DNA of 64,000 nucleotides from Luteolibacter sp. Y139 (GTDB lineage Bacteria > Verrucomicrobiota > Verrucomicrobiia > Verrucomicrobiales > Akkermansiaceae), in contig NZ_JBBUKT010000001.1 of NCBI RefSeq assembly GCF_038066715.1, positions 1,116,001 through 1,180,000 of the forward strand, read 5' to 3'. Below are positions 1 through 8,414 of the stretch, piece by piece; within the stretch, counting starts at the first letter, position 1, and each line of letters begins with the position of its first letter. The position numbers were made by a program, and so were the translations under genes. The notes under the pieces were generated by a model that was not told the origin of the DNA, searched no databases, and saw nothing but the letters and a program-made list of their open reading frames with translations.

Positions 1-3
1 GGA

Positions 4-1713
4 TCAGTCTTCGGACGGGCTCCACTCCTCGGCCTTGAAGGCGGCGAGGTTGAAGGCCTGCTCGAGGCCCACCATCTCGGAGGACGGGCGCAGGCTTTCG
101 AAGCTGGCGCTTTCCTTCTTGAGATCGGCTTCGCTGTAGTTGACGGCCTTGATCGAGAGACCGATGCGGCGCTCGACCTTGTCGACCTTGATCACGCGGG
201 CTTCGACTTCGTCGCCCACCTTGATCACGTCCTTCACCTTCTCCACGTGGTCTTCGCTGAGCTGCGAGATGTGGATCAGGCCATCGATGTCGCCATCGAG
301 GCTGATGAAGGCGCCGAAGGAAGCGATCTTCGCCACGGTGCCCTTGACGAGGTCGCCCACCTTGAAGCGCTCGTCGATGTGGCTCCATGGATCGTCCTCA
401 AGCTGCTTGAGGCCGAGCGAGACGCGCTGGTTGGCCTTGTCGATGGAGAGCACGATCGCTTCCACTTCGTCGTTCTTCTTGAGAACTTCGGAAGGGTGAT
501 TGATCTTGCGGGTCCAGGACATGTCGGAGACGTGGACCATGCCGTCGATGCCTTCTTCCAGTTCCACGAACGCACCGTAAGCGGTGAGGTTGCGAACCGG
601 GCCCTTGATGGTGGCGCCGATCGGGTAGCGGACTTCGATTTCGTCCCATGGGTTCGGCTCGAGCTGGCGGACACCGAGGGAGATCTTCTGCTCCTCGATG
701 GAGATGCCGAGCACGACGGCTTCGATTTCCTGACCGAGTTCGAGAACATCGCTCGGGCGAGTGATGCGCTTGACCCAGGAGAGTTCGGACACGTGGACGA
801 GGCCTTCGACACCGCGCTCGAGTTCGATGAACGCGCCGTATGGCAGGAGCTTGGTGACCTTGCCCTTGACGTGCGAGCCGATCGGGAACTTGCGCTCGAT
901 GTCTTCCCAAGGATTGTCGGACATCTGCTTGAGGCCGAGGGAGACGCGCTCCTTCTCGCGATCCACATCCAGGATGACGACGTCGACCGGCTGGCCGATG
1001 ACGAGCATCTCGGAAGGATGGTTGATGCGGCCCCACGACATGTCGGTGATGTGGAGAAGGCCGTCCATGCCCTGCAGGTCGACGAACGCACCGAAGTCGG
1101 TGATGTTCTTGACTGCGCCGGTGACCTTGTCGCCGACCTTGACGGTGCGCAGGAACTGCTGGCGCAGCTCGGCACGCTCGGCCTCGATGACCTCGCGGCG
1201 GGAGAGAACGATGTTCTTCCGCTCGTCGTTGACCTTGACGATCTTGAATTCGTAGATGTTGCCGACGTACTCGTTGAGATCCTTCGGCGGGATGATGTCC
1301 ACTTGCGAACCTGGCAGGAAGGCTTCGACGCCGACATTGACGGTGAGACCGCCCTTGACGACCGACTTGACCTTGCCGCGAACGAGGCCGCCGTCTTGGA
1401 ACACCTTGACGATCTTTTCCCAGTTCTGCTTGTGAGCAGCCTTTTCCTTCGAGAGGACAACCATGCCCTCGTCGTTCTCAAGCTTTTCGAGAAGCACTTC
1501 GACTTCGTCGCCGGCTTCGATTTCTTCATCCTCGAACTCATTCGATGGGATGGCGCCCTCGGACTTGTAGCCGATATCGACGAGGACGACTTGCGGGCGG
1601 ATCTCGATGATCGTGCCCTTCACGATGGTTCCTTCGCGGAACTCGCGGAACTTGGAATCGATGAGATCGGCAAGTTCCTGATTGGTTGGGGATTCAAGCA
1701 CGTTAATGCTCAT
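4..1713 (-). CDS. rpsA: 30S ribosomal protein S1
   Basis: Ribosomal protein S1 binds mRNA on the 30S subunit and helps initiate translation. The 569-residue product contains six S1 (OB-fold) repeats, at roughly residues 27-92, 108-174, 193-262, 278-348, 365-435 and 452-522. The last four carry the typical 'GAF(V/I)xL...G(L/M)(L/V/I)H(I/V)S' signature, and the first two are more divergent, as in the ribosome-docking repeats of the family. The frame stays open another 26 codons upstream, but that extension is low-complexity and unlike S1. I chose the ATG that gives MSINVLESP, which has no purine-rich Shine-Dalgarno sequence in front. Length and repeat number match full-length bacterial S1. Identification is secure. 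Confidence 0.97.
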   Translation of the reverse strand: MSINVLESPTNQELADLIDSKFREFREGTIVKGTIIEIRPQVVLVDIGYKSEGAIPSNEFEDEEIEAGDEVEVLLEKLENDEGMVVLSKEKAAHKQNWEKIVKVFQDGGLVRGKVKSVVKGGLTVNVGVEAFLPGSQVDIIPPKDLNEYVGNIYEFKIVKVNDERKNIVLSRREVIEAERAELRQQFLRTVKVGDKVTGAVKNITDFGAFVDLQGMDGLLHITDMSWGRINHPSEMLVIGQPVDVVILDVDREKERVSLGLKQMSDNPWEDIERKFPIGSHVKGKVTKLLPYGAFIELERGVEGLVHVSELSWVKRITRPSDVLELGQEIEAVVLGISIEEQKISLGVRQLEPNPWDEIEVRYPIGATIKGPVRNLTAYGAFVELEEGIDGMVHVSDMSWTRKINHPSEVLKKNDEVEAIVLSIDKANQRVSLGLKQLEDDPWSHIDERFKVGDLVKGTVAKIASFGAFISLDGDIDGLIHISQLSEDHVEKVKDVIKVGDEVEARVIKVDKVERRIGLSIKAVNYSEADLKKESASFESLRPSSEMVGLEQAFNLAAFKAEEWSPSED

Positions 1714-1871
1714 GGTGGTTTGGTTTGAGGTTAGGTTGTTGGTTTCGCTTTCCTTCCGACATTTGCCCCGATGGAAGAACCGGCGAGCCACGGGGCTCCA
1801 ACTGCCCGCCGGTAATCTGAAAGGTGAAACGGGGCGGCGAACCTAGGTCGCAGGACCGGGTTGGCAAGCCG

Positions 1872-1893
1872 AAAAACCCCTGTTTTCAGGGAC
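1872..1893 (-). terminator. Intrinsic terminator overlapping the stop codon of the metalloprotease gene
   Basis: Read on the minus strand, CCCTG, AAAA and CAGGG form a short hairpin followed at once by GTTTTT. The TGA stop of the upstream metalloprotease gene sits inside the hairpin, so the terminator is embedded in the end of the coding region. It should separate that gene from rpsA. Confidence 0.7.
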
Positions 1894-2752
1894 TTCTGCG
1901 GCGGCGGCGGAACACTAGCCCGGAAGCCGCCACAAGGAGCATCGCGGTCGCCGGCTCGGGAATCAGCCCGGCCTTCGAGTAGTCCACCACATAGCCGAGG
2001 TCATCCAGCCCCCCGAGAGTGACCGTGGAGAGGAAAAACTGGTTCGAGGCCCAGCCGGTCATCAGCTCGCGGGAAAAATCCAAGCCGGTGATATTGCTGA
2101 CGAATCCCGTGTTTCCCGCTCCCCCGTCCACCTCGTTCCAGTGGCCATTGGCCGTGCCCGCGCCCCCGCCGAGCTCCACCGGCACGTAGGTCGCTCCGGG
2201 CTGGCCGAATTCGTTTTGCCACGCGGCGAGCGCGTTGGGCCCGAAGTACTGGCCGGAGCCGACCGTGTAGAGATTGTAGGTTCCGGCACCTGCGAGGTCG
2301 GTATTGTAGGTCCAGAGCGTCCCGATCCCCAGCACGTGGGCCATTTCATGCAGCACCACCCCGAAGAAGGTGTTGTTGGAGATCATGCTGTTCACGTCGG
2401 CGGCATCGAACTGCATGCTGCCGGACGCCGAGTAGAGGAGCGCCAAGGTCGGCGCTCCGATAGGGTTATTATCGTAATAGGTGGCCGTCTCAGGCCCGGC
2501 GCTCCCGAGAATCCCGCCAACGCCGTCGATAGTCGGCACCGAAACATTGATCGTCAAAGAGTGGGGACGAACCTGACCATTCGAGTCGTAGATCAGATCG
2601 TAGCCCACGATGGCCGAATTCCAAAAGGCCGCGGCACCTTCAAATTGCTGCCGCTGGGCTTGGGTGACGCCTGCGTCGAAGTTCAGATTCAGGAGCGTTA
2701 CCGCCTGGGCCGGCAGGACGAGCGCCGCGGCAATCAAAGGGAGAGGGTTCAT
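1886..2752 (-). CDS. Secreted PEP-CTERM metalloprotease-like protein
   Basis: A 288-residue exported protein. It begins with a signal peptide (MNPLPLIAAALVLPAQA) and ends with a PEP-CTERM sorting tag: the PEP triplet, a hydrophobic helix and an RRRRRR cluster. Such tags are recognised by an exosortase/archaeosortase that must be encoded elsewhere. In the middle lies HEMAHVLGIGTLW, a zincin HExxH motif in the style of leishmanolysin-like PEP-CTERM proteins. The frame opens 14 codons earlier, but the downstream ATG gives a clean signal peptide. It lies about 38 bases after the beta-propeller gene on the same strand, so co-transcription is possible. Protease activity is inferred from the motif only. 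Confidence 0.8.
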   Translation of the reverse strand: MNPLPLIAAALVLPAQAVTLLNLNFDAGVTQAQRQQFEGAAAFWNSAIVGYDLIYDSNGQVRPHSLTINVSVPTIDGVGGILGSAGPETATYYDNNPIGAPTLALLYSASGSMQFDAADVNSMISNNTFFGVVLHEMAHVLGIGTLWTYNTDLAGAGTYNLYTVGSGQYFGPNALAAWQNEFGQPGATYVPVELGGGAGTANGHWNEVDGGAGNTGFVSNITGLDFSRELMTGWASNQFFLSTVTLGGLDDLGYVVDYSKAGLIPEPATAMLLVAASGLVFRRRRRSP

Positions 2753-2790
2753 CAGCGCCGCGACGCTAACCCTTTGATCCGAAATATCAA

Positions 2791-4020
2791 TCAACGTGTA
2801 AGGTTCCGGAAAGCGACGATGCTGCTTGAATTCTCGTCCGCCACTAGAATGTGGCCGCCGGTGGAATCATAGATCACCCCGCAGGCCCCCGGATTGGCAG
2901 GCGGACCGCAGGCGAAGCTCTTGCCCGCAGTCAGCTTCCCGTTCTCCGGGTCACGATTGAAGCGCGTCAGGCAGTCCGAGAGCGTGCAGGCGACGGCGAC
3001 TTGGAAGCCGTCAGGCGAGACGACGATTTCATTCCCGCCATCATAATCCGGCGGCAAGTCCTTGCCAGTCAGACACTGGATGAAATTGAGTTTTCCGGTC
3101 TTCTGCTCAATCGAAAAGACGCACACGGCATTTTCCCCGCCAAACCGGCCACTGGAAGTGTAAGCAAAGGCTCCGTCCGGACTGACCGTCACGTGCATCA
3201 CCCCCAAGAGTCCCGCATCGGCTCCTGCGCCGTTCGAGATCGACTGCAAGAGAGTGAGCTTCCCCGTTTCGAGATCCCGCGAATGAACCAGCACCACCCC
3301 GGAGTTGTTCCATGAAGAGAGCAAGGTCTTCCCGTCCGGAGTGACCGCCACCCCGCGCGCGCCGCTCATCCTCGGCATCTTGGGATTCCCCTCGGCGTCG
3401 GCCTCCACCGCCTCGGTGAGGGTTTCAACGTGGACCAGCTTTCCGTCTACGATCTTGAAGGAAACGATGGAATCCGCCCCCACCGCGTAGACGAACTTCC
3501 CGTCCGGCGAAAACACGTTGTCGATACAGAAGCCGAGGCCGGCCATCGGCTTGTCAGCACCGCCGGCATGGTCGGTCTCGGTGAGAGCCCCGGATTCAGG
3601 GTCGCGGCTGAAAAGAATGAGAGACTCCGAACCGAAGGCGGACGCAGCCCCGAGCTTGCCATCCTTGGACAGCCGGAACGACACCGCGCCGCCGTAGTGG
3701 TCAGCCGTGATGGATTTCACATGGGTCAGTCGCCCGGACAGCGGATTGCGGACCATCAGGGTGATCAGCCCCTTGTGAAAGGAAGCGGCGTAGGCGTGCT
3801 TGCCGCCCGGCGCGAGCGTGATGCTGGTGACCCCGCTGAAGTCCTCGTGGGTCAGCGTCTGGATCAGGCCCGGCTTGGCCGGAGGCTCCACCGGGATGCC
3901 CGGCGTAGGCGCGAAATCCTCTCCCGGACCGACCCCACCTCCCGAGCCGGAAGCGGCCATCGCAGGGAGCGCCGCCAGAAAACAGGACGCGAGAAAGACC
4001 GAGGGGAGATGGGATTTCAT
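2791..4020 (-). CDS. Secreted beta-propeller (lactonase/YncE-like) protein
   Basis: A 409-residue exported protein with a signal peptide (MKSHLPSVFLASCFLAALPAMAA), a Gly/Pro-rich linker, and then repeated blades of the type 'SPDGKFVYAVG', 'TPDGKTLLSS', 'SPDGAFAYTSS' and 'SPDGFQVAVA'. These are typical of seven-bladed lactonase/YncE-like propellers (6-phosphogluconolactonase family fold). Substrate and activity cannot be read from the sequence; many relatives are periplasmic proteins of unknown role. The frame is open for 49 more codons upstream, but only the chosen ATG gives a signal peptide. It diverges from the parDE pair. Confidence 0.75.
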   Translation of the reverse strand: MKSHLPSVFLASCFLAALPAMAASGSGGGVGPGEDFAPTPGIPVEPPAKPGLIQTLTHEDFSGVTSITLAPGGKHAYAASFHKGLITLMVRNPLSGRLTHVKSITADHYGGAVSFRLSKDGKLGAASAFGSESLILFSRDPESGALTETDHAGGADKPMAGLGFCIDNVFSPDGKFVYAVGADSIVSFKIVDGKLVHVETLTEAVEADAEGNPKMPRMSGARGVAVTPDGKTLLSSWNNSGVVLVHSRDLETGKLTLLQSISNGAGADAGLLGVMHVTVSPDGAFAYTSSGRFGGENAVCVFSIEQKTGKLNFIQCLTGKDLPPDYDGGNEIVVSPDGFQVAVACTLSDCLTRFNRDPENGKLTAGKSFACGPPANPGACGVIYDSTGGHILVADENSSSIVAFRNLTR

Positions 4021-4113
4021 CAGGGTGCAGAAGTTAACAAGACCGGCGGCGACGACAAGAACTCCCCTTGTAACGAGATTCCGGCGGCCGAATTCAAATT
4101 CTTCACTAACCAA

Positions 4114-4126
4114 AGATTGCCAATCT
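4114..4126. promoter_or_regulatory. Inverted repeat upstream of parDE, candidate operator
   Basis: AGATTG, one base, CAATCT: a perfect 6-bp inverted repeat about 40 bases before the antitoxin start, in an AT-richer stretch. ParD-type antitoxins usually repress their own promoter through such palindromes. The operator role is inferred. Confidence 0.45.
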
Positions 4127-4165
4127 TCGTATTGTCGCACTCTTCCAACGGTGGTAAGAGAATCC

Positions 4166-4405
4166 ATGCACGTTTCCCTTACTCCTGCACTTGAGGAGCA
4201 AGTCCGTCTCCGAGTCGAATCCGGCCTCTATAACAACGCCAGCGAGGTAGTCAGGGAGTCCTTGAGACTGTTGGTCGAGCGCGATGTCCTGCGCCAGAGG
4301 CTGCAGGCAGAGGTAAACCTGGGAATGGAACAACTCCAGCGTGGCGAGCGGATCACCGTGAACTCGAAAGAAGAGTTCATGGCTCTGGTGAGACAAGGCC
4401 GATGA
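4166..4405 (+). CDS. parD: ParD-type antitoxin (ribbon-helix-helix)
   Basis: A 79-residue protein starting MHVSLTPALEEQVRLRVESG and continuing into YNNASEVVRESLRLL, the standard ribbon-helix-helix fold of ParD/CopG antitoxins. The N-terminal part binds DNA, and the charged C-terminal part (about residues 45-79) should wrap around the toxin. Its stop overlaps the start of the toxin gene in an ATGA arrangement, so the pair is translationally coupled. A palindrome lies just upstream. A much longer in-frame reading from further upstream is an artefact of the GC-rich sequence. Confidence 0.88.
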   Translation: MHVSLTPALEEQVRLRVESGLYNNASEVVRESLRLLVERDVLRQRLQAEVNLGMEQLQRGERITVNSKEEFMALVRQGR

Positions 4406-4704
4406 GACTCGACCTTTCCCCAGCGGCAGTGGCCGATCTCGGCTCTATCGCCGATTATACGTTCGAACATTGGGGGTCGGAACAAGAAGAAGACTACCTC
4501 GGCGGAATCTGGAACCTGCTGGAAAGGATCGCGGCCAAGCCCGACGCCTTCAGATCTCGCTCCGAATTCGGGAGGGACTGTCGTAGCGCCAAGTGTCGGC
4601 GGCACGTGATCTTCTTCATCGCCCAACCGGACCGGATCGAAGTGCTACGAGTGCTCCACGGGTCGATGGACTTCGGCAGCCATCTGCCGGAAGACCTCAT
4701 GTGA
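4402..4704 (+). CDS. parE: ParE-type toxin (RelE/ParE superfamily)
   Basis: A 100-residue protein of the RelE/ParE fold. It opens with MRLDLSPAAVADLGSIADYT, has a central GGIWNLLERIAAKPDAFRSR and ends in HVIFFIAQPDRIEVLRVLHG, the pattern of ParE toxins, many of which inhibit DNA gyrase. It overlaps parD by four bases. Length and all core strands look intact, so it should be a functional toxin held in check by its antitoxin. The gyrase target is known for some family members and only assumed here. Confidence 0.88.
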   Translation: MRLDLSPAAVADLGSIADYTFEHWGSEQEEDYLGGIWNLLERIAAKPDAFRSRSEFGRDCRSAKCRRHVIFFIAQPDRIEVLRVLHGSMDFGSHLPEDLM

Positions 4705-4774
4705 CGGGCTTCAGACTTCTAAAAACTTCCCTTGCCTCCCGGCGTCTTGCCCGCTATCCCCGCCGCCCGCCGCG

Positions 4775-5662
4775 ATGCCGGAGACCACTGAAAAGACGCT
4801 GAAACTGGCCATTCCCAAGGGTTCCTTGGAAGGGCCGACCCTCGACCTTCTGGCGAAGGCCGGATACGAGGTATACGTCTCTTCGCGCGGTCTCCGCCCC
4901 TCGTCCAACGACCCGGAGCTGGATCTCTATCTGATTCGCGCCCAGGAAGTTGCCCGCTACATCGACCAGGGATTCATCGACTGCGGTATCACCGGTTACG
5001 ACTGGGCCAGCGAGTTCGACGGTAGCCTCGTGGATCTGGTGGAACTTCCCTACTCCCGTGCCACCCCGCGTCCGACGCAGTGGGTGCTGGTGGTCCCGGA
5101 AGACTCGCCGATCCGCAAGCCGGAAGACTTGGAAGGCAAGCGCATCGCCACCGAAGGCGTCGCCATCACCGAGCGCTATTTGAAGGCCAAGGGCATCAAT
5201 GCCGAAGTCGAGTTCTCCTGGGGAGCGACCGAAGTGAAGGTCCCCGACCTCGTCGACGCGATCGTCGATGTCACCGAGACCGGTTCCTCGATCAAGGCCA
5301 ACAAGCTGCGGATCGTCGACACGCTGCTGACCTCCTTCCCGCACTTCTACGCCAGCCAGGCCGCTGCGGCGGACCCGTGGAAGCGCCAGAAAATGGACCG
5401 CCTGACCCTTCTCCTGAAGGCCGCGCTCGAAGCCCGCGACAAGGTGGGCTTGAAAATGAATCTCCCGGCGGACAAGTTGCCCGCCCTGCTGGAAAAGCTC
5501 CCCGCGATGCGCCGGCCGACCGTTTCCCAACTCTCCGAAGAGGGCTGGGTCGCCGTCGAGACCGTCATCTGCGAGAAGATCGTCCGCGACATCATCCCGA
5601 CGCTCAAGGAACTCGGTGCCGAAGGCATCATCGAGTACCCCCTCAACAAGATCGTCGCCTGA
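4775..5662 (+). CDS. hisG: ATP phosphoribosyltransferase (long form)
   Basis: First enzyme of histidine biosynthesis: it joins ATP and PRPP to give phosphoribosyl-ATP. The protein is 295 residues, the long HisG form with a C-terminal regulatory domain that lets histidine inhibit the enzyme and needs no HisZ. Visible hallmarks are KLAIPKGSLEGPTLDLL at the start, DCGITGYDW, and the PRPP-binding stretch DLVDAIVDVTETGSSIKANKLR near residues 165-185. The C-terminal part (about 215-295) ends GAEGIIEYPLNKIVA. No other his genes are nearby, so the pathway is scattered in this genome. Confidence 0.95.
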   Translation: MPETTEKTLKLAIPKGSLEGPTLDLLAKAGYEVYVSSRGLRPSSNDPELDLYLIRAQEVARYIDQGFIDCGITGYDWASEFDGSLVDLVELPYSRATPRPTQWVLVVPEDSPIRKPEDLEGKRIATEGVAITERYLKAKGINAEVEFSWGATEVKVPDLVDAIVDVTETGSSIKANKLRIVDTLLTSFPHFYASQAAAADPWKRQKMDRLTLLLKAALEARDKVGLKMNLPADKLPALLEKLPAMRRPTVSQLSEEGWVAVETVICEKIVRDIIPTLKELGAEGIIEYPLNKIVA

Positions 5663-5702
5663 ACCACCCCTTTCCTATCCAACCGTAACCCCAAGCACCA
5701 CC

Positions 5703-5807
5703 ATGGGCTCGCTTAAGAAACGCCGTAAGACGAAGATCAACAAGCACAAGCGCAAGAAGCGCATGAAGCAGAACCGCCACAAGAAGCGGCTCCGCTACAA
5801 GTCTTAA
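5703..5807 (+). CDS. Tiny basic AURKAIP1/COX24-domain protein (bS22-like)
   Basis: A 34-residue protein made almost wholly of Lys and Arg: MGSLKKRRKTKINKHKRKK, then a second basic run with RHKKRLRYKS. The pattern (K/R)KxxxHKRKKRxKxxRHKK matches the AURKAIP1/COX24 C-terminal domain of mitochondrial mS38 and its small bacterial ribosomal counterparts (called bS22 in mycobacteria). It probably sits in the 30S subunit. It starts 40 bases after hisG and may share its transcript. A strong hairpin follows. Confidence 0.8.
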   Translation: MGSLKKRRKTKINKHKRKKRMKQNRHKKRLRYKS

Positions 5808-5860
5808 GGCTTGCGTGCCACGGGCGTGCCCCGTGCTTGAATATCCTCTGTTCTTCCCGA

Positions 5861-5887
5861 CAGGGATCCGGTTCCGCCGGATCCCTG
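5861..5887 (+). terminator. Strong hairpin after hisG and the basic small protein
   Basis: CAGGGATCCGG, TTCCG, CCGGATCCCTG form a perfect 11-bp stem with a 5-base loop. It lies between convergent transcription units. Only a weak T-run (CTTTC) follows, so it may work in part as a simple hairpin stop or a bidirectional one. Confidence 0.6.
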
Positions 5888-5936
5888 CTTTCGCGTACCT
5901 ATCCGCAGCATCCTGACGCAGCCGGTGAACTTCACT

Positions 5937-5962
5937 ATTCCCGTATGTATCTATACGGGAAT
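5937..5962. repeat. Perfect 10-bp inverted repeat
   Basis: ATTCCCGTAT, GTATCT, ATACGGGAAT. It is the second palindrome in the short convergent gap and is more AT-rich than its surroundings. No T-run follows on either strand, so it is not a classic terminator. It could be an operator or a bidirectional 3' hairpin. Confidence 0.5.
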
Positions 5963-6001
5963 TACGGGAGAAATGGCGAGGTTGCCCGAACAAACGCCCC
6001 T

Positions 6002-6604
6002 TCAGCCCTCGGCGCGGAAGGCGAGCTGATCCAGCCCCTCGCGTTCCAGCTTGGCGAAGGCCGCTGCTTCCCCTTCCAAGCCGCCGAGCCGGATGGCGCG
6101 CAGCACGCTGGTCCACACCGTGACGTGCGAGTTCGGATCGGCCACGGTCTCCAGATGGTGGATAGCCTGGTTCAGGAAGCCGTTCCGGGCCTTGTAGAGG
6201 GCTTGGGAAAGCGGATCCTCCCCGGGACACAGGACGTGCTCGATCACGCCGCGCAGCTCGGCCGGGCGCACCGGCTTGAGCAGGAAATCCACCACATTGC
6301 CAGTGATCGCCCGCAGGGCGGAGCTGGGCGTGAGCGCTGCGCTGCATAGCACCACCGGCAGCAGATTATCCTGCCGGCGAAGCATTTCGATGACCTGCAA
6401 GCCGTCGATGTCCGGCATCCGCAGGTCGAGGATGACCATGTCATACTTCTGCTCGCCGATCTTGATCAGTGCCTCGCGCCCTCCCGCCGCGGTGTCGGTA
6501 TCGTGGTCCGCCAGGGCGTACGAAAATCCCAAGCGCAAGGTCGGCTCGTCATCCACGACCAGCACCTTGAAGCGGCGGTCGGCGGTATCAGGCGAGCGGG
6601 ACAT
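6002..6604 (-). CDS. Receiver-domain response regulator without output domain
   Basis: A 200-residue protein with an N-terminal receiver domain (about residues 12-130). It shows the acidic pair in VLVVDDEP, the phospho-acceptor Asp in MVILDLRMPDIDG and the conserved Lys in FLLKPVRP. The last 70 residues are helical and carry no DNA-binding motif, so it acts through protein contacts or as a phosphate sink. It overlaps the kinase gene by 17 bases and is the last gene of a three-gene signalling operon. A TTG one codon upstream is a possible alternative start. Its partner kinase is very probably the adjacent one. Confidence 0.88.
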   Translation of the reverse strand: MSRSPDTADRRFKVLVVDDEPTLRLGFSYALADHDTDTAAGGREALIKIGEQKYDMVILDLRMPDIDGLQVIEMLRRQDNLLPVVLCSAALTPSSALRAITGNVVDFLLKPVRPAELRGVIEHVLCPGEDPLSQALYKARNGFLNQAIHHLETVADPNSHVTVWTSVLRAIRLGGLEGEAAAFAKLEREGLDQLAFRAEG

Positions 6605-8402
6605 CAATGTAGAATTCCGTTTTCTTGTCAGCTCGCTCCAACAGGCCGATGCCCCCCTCGTGCGCCCTCATGATCTCGCGGGAAATGAACAGTCCGAGGC
6701 CAACGCCATCCGTGTCCTGCCCGGGAGCGCGGAAGAAGCGCTCGAAGATACGGTTCTGGGCGGAGGCGGGAACGCCGGGGCCTTCGTCGATGATCGAGGC
6801 CCGCATGAAATCGCCTTCCGGCCGGGTGATCTTGAGCGTGATCGTCCCACCGCTCGGGCTGTGCTTGATCGCGTTGGAAACCAGGTTGTTCACCACCTCG
6901 TCGAGGCGCAGGGAATCGGCCTTCACTTCCGGCAGGTTCGCGGGGATTTCGCGCCGGAACACAATCCCCTTCTCTCCGGCTTTCGGGAAAAACAACCGCT
7001 CGGCACGCTCCAAGGCGTCCGGCAACGAGATCGGCGCGAGCTCCAGATGCGTCGTGCCGCTCTCCGCTCGGGAGATTTCGAGCAGCGCATTGAGCGTCGC
7101 CAGCAAGCGCTCGCAGTCTTCATTGGCAGAGCCGACCATGATGCGCTGGCGATCGGAAAGGCTGCCCGTCCGGTCCTCCAGCATCAGGTGCAAGACCATG
7201 CGGATGCCGGTGAGCGGCGTCTTGATCTCGTGGCTGACCGTGGAGAGCAGGTTGGTCTTCATGTCATCCAGCCAGCGGATGCGGGTGACATTGTGCAGCA
7301 GGATCGCGCGGCCGGAATGAACCCCGTCCTCCGACGTGAAACGGAAGATACGAGGAAGGTAGTAGAACTCGCGCTCATCCACGCGGAACAGCAGGGCATC
7401 GCGCGGATCTTCCGGCAGGTGGTTGTTTCCGCCCGGGCCCGTTTCGTCGAGAATCCGCTGGATCTTCGCCGGCAGGCGGCCGGCCACGCCGAGGCCCTCG
7501 GTCAGCTTCTCCGCGGCAGGATTGATCTGGAGGATGCGGCCGTCATCGCTGAGCACGAACACCGGCGACGGGATCGCCTCGAGGATGGCACGGTTCACCA
7601 GGTGGGTGCGCGTGAGCCGCTCATTGGTCTCGCCCCGCCGCTGGCGAAGCTCGGCAGCCATGTCATTGAACGCGGCGGCAACACCCCGGAACTCACTGTC
7701 GGCCGAAGGCTCGGGCAACGTGAGTTCGAAGTTCCCCTTGCGGATCTCGTCGATCGACCGCTTCAAGCCGACCACCGGATGGACCAGCTGGCGAACGAGC
7801 TGGAAATAGATCAGCACCGCGATGGCGGTGCCCAGCGTGACGAGCGTGACGACGAAGAGCGTGTTCTTGGCCTTCTCGTTATTCAGCTGCTGGACGCCTT
7901 GGTCAAACTGCGACTCCGAGGTATTGAGCACGGTTTCCGTGAGATCGGTAATCCGCTGGCTCTGGGCGCTGATGTATCTCAGCAACTCGGCGCGCTGCTC
8001 ACGGCTTTGAGGGGGATTGTTGAAGAGACGGGAGTAGCCCTCGGTATAGGTCGTGAACGCGCCTACCAGATTCTCGATCACCTCCTTGCGCCGGGCATCG
8101 ACAGTCCCCTTCCTTTGAAGGAAATCGATCCGGGCCGCGAGCTTCCCGTGATTCTCCTTGTAGGTGCTCTCGCTGACCGGCTCACCCGTCGCCTCCGCTG
8201 CCAGGGCCGGGAGGTAGTAGGTATTGAGCGTCGAGGTATCCGTGCGAATTCCCCGCGCCGTCTGGATGACCGGAAAGTTCTCTTCCTTCAGGGCGGCGAA
8301 GCGCTTGTTCGCATCCTGCACCAGCAACAGCGCCGCCGCACCCACGCTCCAGAGGAGCAGGATCAGGGTAAGCAGGCCGTAGAGCAGGCGGGTGCGGAGC
8401 AT
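6588..8402 (-). CDS. Membrane sensor histidine kinase (HAMP-PAS-HisKA-HATPase)
   Basis: A 604-residue sensor. TM helix 1 lies near residues 7-29, a helical periplasmic domain (four-helix-bundle type) spans 30-180, and TM helix 2 is near 181-203. A HAMP linker follows to about 255, then a PAS domain (about 270-375), the phospho-acceptor helix with His391 in STVSHEIKTPLTG, and the ATPase domain with N box (VVNNLVSNAIKHSPSGG), G1 (DEGPGVP), F box (IFERFFRAP) and G2 (GVGLGLF). All catalytic boxes are intact. It sits between an NtrC-type regulator and a receiver-only regulator, so it may phosphorylate both. The ligand is unknown. Confidence 0.93.
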   Translation of the reverse strand: MLRTRLLYGLLTLILLLWSVGAAALLLVQDANKRFAALKEENFPVIQTARGIRTDTSTLNTYYLPALAAEATGEPVSESTYKENHGKLAARIDFLQRKGTVDARRKEVIENLVGAFTTYTEGYSRLFNNPPQSREQRAELLRYISAQSQRITDLTETVLNTSESQFDQGVQQLNNEKAKNTLFVVTLVTLGTAIAVLIYFQLVRQLVHPVVGLKRSIDEIRKGNFELTLPEPSADSEFRGVAAAFNDMAAELRQRRGETNERLTRTHLVNRAILEAIPSPVFVLSDDGRILQINPAAEKLTEGLGVAGRLPAKIQRILDETGPGGNNHLPEDPRDALLFRVDEREFYYLPRIFRFTSEDGVHSGRAILLHNVTRIRWLDDMKTNLLSTVSHEIKTPLTGIRMVLHLMLEDRTGSLSDRQRIMVGSANEDCERLLATLNALLEISRAESGTTHLELAPISLPDALERAERLFFPKAGEKGIVFRREIPANLPEVKADSLRLDEVVNNLVSNAIKHSPSGGTITLKITRPEGDFMRASIIDEGPGVPASAQNRIFERFFRAPGQDTDGVGLGLFISREIMRAHEGGIGLLERADKKTEFYIDVPLA

Positions 8403-8414
8403 GTGGCGGAAGCT

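Noticed and set aside
247-1728. A 493-residue open frame on the plus strand opposite rpsA
   Set aside because: Its composition (Asp-, Val-, His-rich) mirrors the complement of S1 repeats, and rpsA on the other strand is certain.
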